Shown: positions 1-11,610 of the stretch, piece by piece
Position numbering within the stretch: the first letter of the stretch is position 1
How the letters are laid out: each line of letters opens with the position of its first letter
Source: Glandiceps talaboti
Lineage: Eukaryota; Hemichordata; Enteropneusta; Spengelidae
Direction of reading: 5' to 3'
Assembly: GCF_964340395.1 (NCBI RefSeq)
Contig: NC_135567.1
Location: 15,105,306 to 15,155,305 of the forward strand
Length of the DNA: 50,000 nucleotides
Position numbers and translations under genes: made by a program
Notes under the pieces: model-generated
Seen by the model: the letters and a program-made list of their open reading frames with translations, nothing else
Database searches by the model: none
Told to the model about the DNA's origin: nothing

Positions 1-71
1 TTAGAATTCAATATGGCCGCCGAATTCTGCATTCGAATTCACTCTATGGAAAGCTATAATATTAGACGATA

Positions 72-352
72 TCTTTGAAAACAACATGATGAACCAAGTA
101 TTTCGTTTAATTGTTTCAAAAGGACATGAAATAAACTTTGACATTGCAAAGTTTGGCCATAATTGAAAAACTTTGATAGTTTTTGGAAACATTGTCTCTG
201 AAATTTCGAAAGTACATGAAAACAATACGGTGAACCAAGTATTTCGTTTAATTGTTTCAAAAGGACATGAAATATACTTTGACTTTGCAAAGTTTGGCCA
301 TAATTGAAAAAAAACTTTGATAGTTTAGGAAACATTGTCCCTGAAAGAAAGT
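72..352. repeat. Tandem duplication, about 139-bp unit
   Basis: Two adjacent near-identical units. The words GAACCAAGTATTTCG, AAGGACATGAAAT and TTTGGCCATAATTGAAAA each recur about 139 bp apart. No coding potential is evident in either unit. Confidence 0.8.
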
Positions 353-578
353 GCACAAGTTTCCTGTATGTCAAAAGTCATCATGGAAGCACAGACAGTT
401 GGAACTTTATTTATATTGAAAGTGGTCCTTCATATCAATGGTTCTGATTGGAGCAAATGCTGAAACAATTTGCATATGTAAGGCATTAAACGTCCAGTAA
501 TAGGACAGGATAATAGAATCCACTGAATGAACCGTAAATTATTTTAATTATATTAATTCATTCAAATGCATATTTTAA

Positions 579-845
579 AGTTTTCACGCCATATCGATGA
601 GGATTGAGTATTTATTTTGGATTTTTAGTTTCCAAAACAGTTTTATCATGGCTTCCTTTTGTAAAATCAATGTGAAGCAACAGAGACTAAGTCTGTGTTT
701 GCAGCTCATTCAGTACAAAGAGCTCAAAAGTGTGTAAAAAGTTTGTTATTGTACGTACAATAATATATCCATGATACCCATGATAAAAATGTTTTGTAAA
801 TTAAAAATCCAAAATGAATACTCAATCCTCATCCATACGACCACT
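579..845. mobile_element. MITE family P, copy 1 (TTAA-type)
   Basis: Member of a four-copy family with long terminal inverted repeats. The left end reads ATGAGGATTGAGTATTTATT and the right end carries its complement, ending CCACT. The left flank is TTAA (575-578); the right flank is TTAC, one mutation from TTAA. TTAA target duplications are the mark of piggyBac-type transposons (family knowledge). No transposase ORF is present, so it is non-autonomous. Confidence 0.7.
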
Positions 846-1254
846 TTACTGAAATATCTGTGAGTTGAATTATATGAATTACTTCCTTTTGTTGAAATGT
901 ATTTCTGACCCTTAGGAAGACAGTTTTATATATTTTGTACTCAATATTCTTGTGACATTTCCACAGTTCGTTTAATAGTTCTGTGTCCACCGGCAATATT
1001 TGAGTCTCGCGAAGACAGTGAAATCTTGACCAATCAGGAAGGCTTACATAGCGGTAGGGGTTGCCGTACTCAACTCATAATTCGACTACCTTTTCGACAA
1101 TTTGAAGCAATGATACATAAACGGATACAAAACTTGTATGCGAAATGATTTGATGAAGTTGGCATTTCCGAGTATTGCGCAGATTGTATCAATAATTGTA
1201 ATAAAGGTATTATTTATGAGATAAAGCTATTGTCATCCTCAATAAGAAAGTTGT

Positions 1255-1345
1255 ACAATACAATACAATACAATACAATACAATACAATACAATACAATA
1301 CAATACAATACAATACAATACAATACAATACAATACAATACAATA
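1255..1345. repeat. (ACAAT)n microsatellite
   Basis: About 18 perfect pentanucleotide units. The complementary strand gives a spurious repetitive ORF. Confidence 0.97.
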
Positions 1346-2096
1346 AAACACATCCTTGATTGTTTTGATTTGAACCCAATTTAATTTTTAGAATGTGGCG
1401 ACTGGAATTGTTAAACACTGAAAACAATGCATCGTATAGGCAACAGATGTAATGACGGACTACAACATAAATATCGAAGGGTCGCCGAACGACTATACCT
1501 ATCATACACATTTTATGTTCCCCGAGAACAATTTAGATAGATAAGAAACAGGCTTCTCACAGACCACTCATTACAAACACATTACGGTACCGTTCTTAAC
1601 GAGCCGGTCCCTACTGGAAGAAATAATAGCTCTGGTTTGCGAGAATGGGAATGCCACACTCCTACCTAGAAGCAGTATGTGTACACACGTGTCACCGCAA
1701 GCAGAACCATGCAAGCAGACTGAAATTCTTGCCAGATTCAATTTGTAATATGTCAAAATCTGAGCCTGCAATGTGAGGACATTAAATATCTTCTGTGCTC
1801 CAAGGAAGTTGTGTGTGTCTCTATGTATCGGTTGGGGTGGGATGGTGTGTTTATATTTGTAATGAGTAGTCTTTCGATATTTCTGCTGTAAATGAAAATA
1901 TTAACAACAGAACAAAGTTCAGTTCAATAAAAAGTTTATCGATTACAATTTCCAACGTTTTACGCCCTAACACGGGGACTTCCTCTGTTATAGTGAGAGT
2001 TGCCTGCTTATTTCAATATTAGTTTGACTTGGTAGTTGTGAGGTTAGTACAAAATCATTTAAACAAATGGACAAAATATCGTTTGAAATAAAATTG

Positions 2097-2335
2097 TGTA
2101 TTAAGGTCAAATAAAAAATAGTTCCGGTTACCCGATTGATCCTAGATTAAGACCCTAAACATTTCTTAAATGTGAAAAGATAAATTATGACAATTTACTT
2201 CTATTTCCTTGTACACTATCTTGGAAAGTATCTTTGGTTACGTCGCTGAAAATCACATTCCAGAGAGAAAACGATGTCATTGTGTTTGTCTACTTCTGAA
2301 TCACATAATTGTCTTCATTTGCAGTCATGTACTAT
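2097..2335 (+). repeat. Dispersed repeat related to the TTCCGGTTACCCG family
   Basis: Starts with TTCCGGTTACCCGATT and continues with CACATTCCAGAGAGAAA and TGTGTTTGTCTACTTCTGA. The same order of words occurs on the minus strand at about 37290-37600. The shared first block links both to the MITE family at 27669 and 36541. Confidence 0.65.
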
Positions 2336-2546
2336 TTTTTTCCTTATACTATGGGTGGTGAAGACTAAATTTTTTATGTGATTTGTACATATTATAGGTC
2401 TGTTTCTCTCCCTACAATCTCACTAGGACAACAGGGTGCGCATATTTTGTGACAGTACATAGTTAATGTTATAATATTCACACGTGCACACTTCACAGTA
2501 TGTACCAATTACACATTACGCCATCCTCACAAAACATATCATGGCA

Positions 2547-2745
2547 CTTACAACGTCATGCGCACTAACAGTGATTCAAAAAGCGCATGCGCACTTTCAT
2601 CCAAAGGAGGAACTCACTCTTCACTTTCACACATGGTCATTGTGGCCTACCCACAGACTTTTACAACGTCATGCGCACTAACAATGATTATCTAATAGGA
2701 GGAATTCACTCTTCACTTTCACTCACGGCCATTTCGGCCTGTCCA
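2547..2745. repeat. Diverged direct duplication upstream of gene A
   Basis: ACAACGTCATGCGCACTAAC recurs at about 2547 and 2662, each followed by an AGGAGGAA-TCACTCTTCACTTTCAC block and a GGCCT end. Two GCATGCGCA palindromic cores sit in or just after it (about 2583-2593 and 2798-2808); they resemble the NRF1 half-site palindrome. Whether this is promoter sequence is unknown. Confidence 0.55.
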
Positions 2746-2876
2746 CTGTATCACCTGTCACTTCAAATCATCGGAACAGCACTGTCATCACGCATGCGCA
2801 CTGTTAAACTTCACTCACCGAGGCACGTGACCGGAAGAACCTGCTGTCATCGGCTTCTTTGTGGACATCTTCACAG

Positions 2877-2967
2877 GATATGCAAAGTTTCAAAGTCGAT
2901 CTAACACGGGACGATCTTCTTAACAGACAGAGGAGATCGTCAACTGATGATGATTACCATAAAATGG
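2877..2967 (+). CDS. CRHBP: Gene A exon, N-terminal propeptide/mature start
   Basis: Acceptor CATCTTCACAG and donor G|GTAAGA bound 30 codons plus one base. The peptide is charged (DDLLNRQRRSSTDDDYHKM) and joins exon 2 as ...KM-A-C. It aligns with the poorly conserved stretch just before the first CRHBP cysteine and with ELFRSRRQGS of gene B. The acceptor choice is the least certain boundary of the gene. Confidence 0.65.
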
Positions 2968-5900
2968 GTAAGATTGACCTTTTTTGTCTAACCTTTGACC
3001 TTTAACCCTATCCCGTTAAGTGTACAATTTCATATCAGAGAGTATTGGGGCTGGGCAGGGGGGGGGGATTATGACTAGGGGTTCTTCTGTGACAGTTTCC
3101 AAATCAACTTTGGTTATCTTAGAAATGCGAAGTGGGATGAAAAAAACGTGAAGATGAACACAATTAAATTGCCAAGCAATGTTCATTCATGGACTAAAAA
3201 CGAAAGAAAGAAAGAGTCTTTTAAAAGTCCACATGGAATTAAAAATGTTTGGTTATTCCTGGGAGAAAAAAAAATAATTAGCTGCATCTCTACCTGTACT
3301 CAGTTTATGTTAAACAAATCTTTTGGTCTAATTAATTGTTAATAGGTAACACCACTCCAGGACATAAAGGTATTTTGGATTCTGGAGAGTCATTTTCATG
3401 ATTTGAATATACCATTGCATCATGGGTTTTACTAGACATGATTATTGATTAGATGCACACTCAATATTCATGACTATTCATGTGAAGGATGTAAGCTCTT
3501 AGGAGTCACGAATATTCAGTGTGTACCTAATGACAAATCAAGTCTGCTGAGACCCATCATGCCATGGTGTTCCACTGAAAGAACAATAGAGGTGACAAGA
3601 GTTTCAATTTGGTGTTTGCTAACCGAGTGAAAGTTATGAGATGTGAAATCATGAATTGACTCTCCAGAACCCAGAGTTTATGTAAATACCTTTATTTCCC
3701 AGAGTAGTGTTCCCCTTAACTGACATTTTAATTAATTGAAAATGCCCCAACTCATTCTGATGACTAGCTACCATCATGAATTCAATTGTTTATTATTCTA
3801 ATGCAATGTCTTTTTCTCTTTATATTTCTATAAAGTGTTAATTAATTTTATTTCAATTAATTTGTCTCAAATGTATATATTAGCTGATATTCCTATTTAT
3901 TTATTCATATCAACAATTTTGAATTTAAATATGAATTATATCAATTTACATATCTGTAAATACTTATCGAAATTAATTATCTTTTTCTTTAATTAATTTC
4001 GAATATAAATGCCTAAATTATGTTCAATTGAAGTATGTGTTGATGTTGTTATATGCTAATTTACTTTTATTGTGATTAATTTCTTAAAATGAAACTGTAT
4101 TAATTGTACAGGGTCTAATGACAGACTGTCTGACGTGCACACCAGATTAAACATGACCCACAAATGGAGCAGTAAGATAATATATCTGTTCTTAAATTGT
4201 GATAAGGATAATTGATAATGAATTTCATTAAATATTTGTTTATAACACTGCATATAAGCGCAAATAATTTTGCCTAAGTTGTTATACACTGTGTACAGTC
4301 CTGCTGACCTAGCAATATTATGCAATTATTCAACAAAGCTTGTGTACTGATGTACTGATAATGGGCAATTTGATTTTCTTCCCCAATATTTCATCCTTCA
4401 GCCGACGAAAATAAGAGTGACCTAAGGAGCGTTAATCTTTGCATATTAAATAACACTTGTATTTGCATATTACCAACAAAAAATAGATAATTGGCTAACG
4501 TGCTAAATGATAACTAATAACAAACTATTGTTTAATGTTAGTTGCATTCGATGCTGTGCTAGCCTTTGAAAGACGCTGCAACCAAAATCATAGTTGGAAA
4601 GTACAGTCTATTCAACATTATTATTCTAGTAATATGTGAATGTAATTGCTACATTGTTTCAAAAAAGTGGTAATCAATCAAGATTACCAGTCACAACATT
4701 TTTCAACACAAAAAAAAATCAGCTGGTGGTATCCCAAACAATCTGAGGCGTTAGTCAAAACAATGTCTCCCCCAAAAAATGTATGTGGTTGTTACATGGT
4801 AACATCATGACTGTACCTAATACAACTTCCATTTATACATGTTACACATATCTTCAATGATGTTTCCACTAAGTGGCATCGTCAACGATTTAAATGACAA
4901 TGGGATGATTCACAATATGTTGTATATAAAGTACTTTCCAAACAATTATGATTTTGGTTTATTCTAAATCTGCATAAATTAAGCGTATTGGGTAATCACT
5001 CTTTCATTATTAATTTGAAAACAAATAACAAGTAAATGGCTTATATGCTAATTAATTTTAAAAAGGCGAATGGTCTGTTTGGTACCAATCATTTGTCCAC
5101 CAAAGTTGATGCTTTCTAAAATTTTCTTCCAGTGCTGATTCAAATATATTTGCATATTCATGAATATCTCCAACACGTGACTCATTTAGTAAATACATTT
5201 AATTAACATCTTAATGAATCAATGGAACAATGCACAGGTTGTTGTTGCTGTTGATTTATAAAAAACATCATGAAGAAGGAAGAGGCAATGTTTTTATGTA
5301 TGTGGAAATGATTGGCACTAACAGAGAAAAGTGACGAATGTTCAAATCATTAAAATCATAAACTCTACTTTTTTTTATTTACCGCTCTTAATTACCTTAA
5401 AGAAAATATAATACTGCAATCTCTCGAGAAATACCAGTATTGTGATCAGGTTGCTAAGTGGGTAAAATGTACTGTTCAGACTGTTCATAATTTTGAAGAT
5501 AAAATGCGGTGAGTTCCAGGTCATTTTTTTACCTTCAAAGTAATGACCTGTCTAAGATACAGTGGGTCCTGCTGCCCTATCAGCCAACACTCAAGAAACA
5601 AGGAGATATTTAGAACTGAAGGACACGACGCATATTACAGTCTAGTTTTACTCTTTACTGGAAATTTTGTATTCGCCTGCAAATGCTAGTACACAATGTA
5701 TCAAGATCAGTGAGACTGATCACAAGGTTTCACGTTAAGATAGGCACCATAAAGATAACACTTAAACATCCCTTACACAGTACTAGTGTCTGTTCTGTAT
5801 TTGCTACGTGTTGTTATTATCATTAATACAGAACAGATACTGAGTAAGGTATGTTTGTGTGTTATTTCCCTTGAGTCTATCTCAATATGAAATCTTATGA

Positions 5901-7478
5901 TCAGTCTCCCTGACCTTGATGCATCGTTTAACGACATTTGCATGCGCGATGACATCACTCGTGTTACAATTTATTCAAAACGGGCATTCCAAAACTTTAG
6001 CAAACTAACTAAATATATTACAGAACAAATGAGTATCATATATCTAGTGGATGAAGCGAAGCTAGTTATGTTTATTCAGTTACAAGATGTTCAGATATTC
6101 AGATTAACCATATGTATTGGCCTCGGATTTTGTACTGTATATTTGAGAGAATGTTTATACCAAGAGCTGTAATGGCGGTAAATAAAACAAATGGAGTCTT
6201 TATCTTCGAGTAACTAATTGACTATATGTACTTTGATATTTCCCACGACCAGCCTGTATTGACCTGAAGGCGCACGACGGGGAGTACTATTACAACGCTG
6301 GTGAAGACAACGAAGAGATGGCATGCAATATTTATTTCATGGCAGCCCCTGACGAGGAGGTGGTTTTGGAATTTCAAGAGTTTGATGTGCCATGTGAAGC
6401 AGGTCAGAATATGATGGTAAGTGGCCGATTTGATAAACCTGGAATGGATGTATTAACTAACCTGTCTACATCATGGATATGGTATTTTGCTTAGCCTTCA
6501 CTATCCCCTGAATGTGCTAGTAATGATCAAATTGGTAATTAAACCATGAGCTCAATGGCTATTATTAGAATACATATTTGCCAAAATTTACATAATTACC
6601 CCGGATGTAAATTATATCAATGTTAATTCCTATGCTAATCTATATGGTGGGTATGACGTCATATCCTCCAAGGTTTTCCCATAAACCTTTGCGGGAAGTA
6701 CCCCAAAATGACAGAACACATGTAAGTGCAGTAAGGCTTATTTACACGATTTCAAAGCTGAGCAACTTACCAATGTGCTACGTTAACGTTAGCATCCAGA
6801 ATTATATGTAAGTTCATAGCAGTAAACAACACAGGTGTACTAAAGGGATAAATAAGTGTGATGGAATTTTTCTTTAAACTGACGATTTGGATGAGGATTG
6901 GGTATTTATTTTTGATTTTTACTTTATAAAACGACTTTATCATGGCTTCCTACTTGAAAAATCAATGTGAAACAACATTGACAAAGTCTGTGTTTGTAGC
7001 TCACTACATTGCAAAAAATAGAAAAATGTGTAAAAAGTTTGTTATAGACAAAACATGTTACACATTTATTAGTCTTTTGCAATGTATTACGTAACGGACA
7101 AGGACTTGGTCTATGGCGTTTCAAGTTGATTTTTCAAGTAGGACGCAAACTGTACTTAGTTGTACTAAAGATGGTAAATATTCTTTTTAATTCCCAGTTT
7201 ATTGACGGCTGGGTCGTGGATGGTAAAAACATCTTTCCATCCGAGGAAGATCATCACACGCCATTTGCTGATCGTTTCCAGAACTTCTGTGGAACTGTTC
7301 CGAAATCTGCCTTGATTGCTTCTCAGAATGTGGCACAGTTGTATTTTACAATCTCTAAGCCACGAACTGGTTTTAGAGTCTTTTTCAGTAAACGGAAAAT
7401 ACAGAAACGTACGTTTTAAACACATTCACGACAATTTACACACAGTGTTTATTGTATACCAATATCCTATTTCTGCCC

Positions 7479-7516
<38 letters not shown>

Positions 7517-9090
7517 TTGTCCGTGTGTCTGTCTGTCTCATGTACTCTATCTATGTGTGTGTGTATGTATGTATGTATGTATGTATGTATGTATGTATGT
7601 ATGTATGTATGTATATCTATCCTTACGTTCATTTTCCATGCTAATAGAGAGGTTTAGATACACGTTCGAACGCGTACGCCTACGGGAGCATGATAGTGCA
7701 GGCGTACAAGTAGTGACGCGTACAAAATTGTGTTTAGTTATGCGTTCTAAAACACAAACGTGAAAAACAGTGGAAAGTGAACGCGCGCGTTTACATCTTC
7801 TTTCCAGAAGGCCAGACACATCTTTGTTTTCTAAATTTGTCCGTAGTTTTGCCATTTTTTCTGCAACTACCCAAGCCAAAAACCAAACAATTAGTTTATC
7901 GTTACGCTTCCGAACTTTGATATAAAAAATACGCCTTTTAATCGAAGAAAATGACAAAAACTCAACACGTATTTACAGATACGTGTAGACCGCCATTTTG
8001 ACGTAGCGTCGTTTGATACAGAATGCCTGAGTTGCTTCGAATCACGTGACTATGACGCTACACGTATAGAACACACGTACATACGCGCATCTAAACCTCT
8101 CTAATAAAACTTTTATATTTATCCAATTTATGGAACTATCCTATTTTACGAGGACAATTGTCAAAGATTAACTATTGTACTTAATAAAACCGGGTGATTC
8201 TAAATAAGGAAATCATTTATGCACTGAGATTTAAGCAGATAACACTTATTTCTTTAATGCACTATTGCGCCAGGAACTAGAGGTAGAAAATCTTAAATGG
8301 AACTAGCTCAAATTGACTGTTACCGATTTTCCGTCCCAATCAGTTCAAAAGTTCTCAGTAAAGAATAATCGTTTTCCCACCTTTTGATCCCAGCATGCAA
8401 TGCGGTATCCATGTCACCTGATGGAACGCACACAATCCGTAACTATGGTAATCAAGGAAACTGTACATTTTCCATTATGTATGCCTCACGAATCTTAATC
8501 AATGATGTCGATGTTATTGGACAAAACGACGAGGGATACGACAACGTGAGTCTTAATTCTTCTTAATGTATTGCAGACTTAATTACACTTTACTGATTAG
8601 AATTACCTATGTTGGCATTCACACACACACACAGACATGTACACTCACATACATACATACATACATACATACATACATACATACATACATACACACACAC
8701 ATACATACATACATACATACATACATACATACATACATACATACATACATACATACTTGTACGCATATGTTTAATTATTTCAGCATGGTTTATCCACATA
8801 GGAAGACTAGTGGCGTTCTGAAAATATATTTTGAATGTGTTGATTATGTGTGCGTATGATTGTTTATGTGCTTGTTTGAATATGTGTATGTATGTATGTA
8901 TGTATGTATGTGTGTGTGAGTGACAGACAGACATCAAGCCAGCCAGCCAGCCAGCCAGCCAGCCAGACAGACAAACGGACAGACAGACAGCCAGACAGAC
9001 AGACATACATACATACACAGACAGACAGACAGACAGACAGACATCCAGCCAGCCAGACTGACAGACATCCAGCCAGCTAGCCATACAGCC

Positions 9091-9161
<71 letters not shown>

Positions 9162-10474
9162 TAGATAGAATGAGAAAGAGATTGAATTACCGTTAAATAG
9201 GAATTGTAGTGGTATCTAGATTAATATTGGAGTAGGACACTTATGAAAAATAACACAGAAAAACGAAGTTGAAGTTTCGTGATTAATTGTTTCTACATGT
9301 CTAATTGCATCACTCTGCATTCTCCTTGCAGTGTAGCCGTGGTAAGGATGTTGTACAATTCCTAAAGGCTGCTGCACCAGCATCCCCTATCTCCATGGTC
9401 GTGACTGAAATGTGTGGCAGCACCGGACACAAAGTCAACGCCAAGGGCAATATGGAGTTGAGATGGAGTGAGTCATGTGACCCTGACCGGAACCCAATGC
9501 CTTCACAATCATCCACTTTCTCCCACTCCTCTCTATCCGCTTCACCATCTTCTCACCGTGACGTCACAGATGATGACGTCATGTTCGAAGGTTCTGCCGA
9601 TGAAACCCTTTTAAGAGTCACATCTTCATTCCTAACACCCCCATGTTCAAATAGTACGTACCCCACACTTGTAATATCATATGTATACATAATGGAACTG
9701 TTCACATCAGCTCTGATATGACCTATGAACTATGACCTTTGAAGTACTTACGTAAATATACTGCTCGGCAAATGACCTTAATGTCAATCAAATTGATTGT
9801 TTACTCTGGCTACTATTACCACTTTCAGTTACTAATTATAGATTTGAAAAAAATTACCATATAAATTAGAACAAAAAAACTACTTGAAAGAAGTACTTAA
9901 AGCAAATACTAAAAAACTCTGAAAGTATAATCATTACAATTAAATAAATTCAAAATCCAAAACTAAGAAAATAAACTAAGAAATCACACACCTTTTTTCA
10001 AGAAATGTGTTTACAAGAAGTTACTTACATTCTTTCTAGACATCAATCACCTCAGCTGTTTATCAATCAAAATCGATGTATTTGAAGGCATATTCTTTCC
10101 TTTATATATATATATATATATATATATAAACTCAGTTTATGTAACATGTGTGTTATGAGTATATATATATAAATGTGTGTGTACATATATGTATATATAT
10201 ATATATACATATATACAATATACATATTTAATGTCAAGTAAATGCCATACAGCAGAAGATATTTTAGAGTAAAGAGATTACTATACGTTATTGATGAGAA
10301 TATAAACCCAAAGTTCCATTATGTATACGAATAACCTACAAATATTAACACTGTTAACTGTAATTTCCATAAGCCTACAGCCATATCAAATCTGACAACA
10401 AACATCATTAAATGTATAATATGTGGGAATATTATCCGGAATTGCAAAAGGTTGTTGACATATATCCTCAACAC

Positions 10475-10556
<82 letters not shown>

Positions 10557-10693
10557 CCAACGACTACTATTAAACCATACTATTACATCCGACGATCCTT
10601 CTGGTGAAACGGTCCGTAGTGTAATTTTTATGTATGGTAGCTCTCCAAGGTGATCGAGCACTCTACTTGGCGAAAGAAGAATGAAACTCTATG

Positions 10694-10774
<81 letters not shown>

Positions 10775-11436
10775 CTAATGTTCATTAGATTTATGGATAA
10801 TACTCCTACACTCATTGTATATGATTAATAATCCAAATATAAATATTTGCACCGAGTCTCGTGACCTATCTTATACTAATGTATGTGTTAACCCAATCAT
10901 TACCCATACATTTCTCAATAGTTCGAATATTTGTCTCCATTCACTCCAGTCAATTATTTCTTTGATTGCAATACCTGTACTCATCACCTTTCTCAATAAA
11001 TAAATAAATAAATAAATACAATCCTGCCATTCCTTCAGATAAGTGAACACAAGGGATAATCCCAGATAGGTGAAACCATGTATGTATGCTTGTATGCATG
11101 TATGTATGTATGCATGCATGTATGTATTTATGTATGTATGTATGTATGTATGTATGTATGTATGTATGCATGTATGCATGTATGTATGCATGTATGTATA
11201 TATGTATGTATGTATGTATGTATGCATGTATGTATGTATGTATGTATGTATGTATGTATGTATATATGCATGTATGTATGTATGTATGTATGTATGTATG
11301 TATGTATGTATGTATCTATGTATGTATGTATATATGCATGTATGTATGTATGTATGCATGTATGTATTTATGTATGTATGTATGTATGTATGTATGTATG
11401 TATGTATGCATGTATGCATGTATGTATGCATGTATG

Positions 11437-11468
<32 letters not shown>

Positions 11469-11576
11469 CATGTATGTATGCATGTATGCATGCATGTATG
11501 TATTTATGTATGTATGTATGTATGTATGTATGTATGTATGTATGTATGCATGTATGCATGTATGTATGCATGTATG

Positions 11577-11610
<34 letters not shown>

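Larger units (their letters stand above)
1..2876. other. Upstream flank, no gene recognised
   Basis: No ORF here resembles a known protein and none has a convincing splice context. The stretch holds a tandem duplication at its start, a TTAA-flanked MITE, a pentanucleotide microsatellite, a dispersed-repeat copy at about 2097-2335, and a short duplicated block just before the first recognised exon of gene A. The signal-peptide exon and promoter of gene A could lie here or further upstream, but I could not identify them. Confidence 0.6.

Noticed and set aside
1255-1345. CRISPR-like regular repeats
   Set aside because: These and the 43-bp arrays have no unique spacers and the genome is eukaryotic.
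1239-1511. ORF with a repeated Tyr-Cys-Ile-Val-Leu segment
   Set aside because: Product of the (ACAAT)n tract, with no matching flanking coding sequence.
3445-3630. 61-codon ORF in intron 1 of gene A
   Set aside because: Contained in the foldback MITE 3343-3715 and not similar to any known protein.
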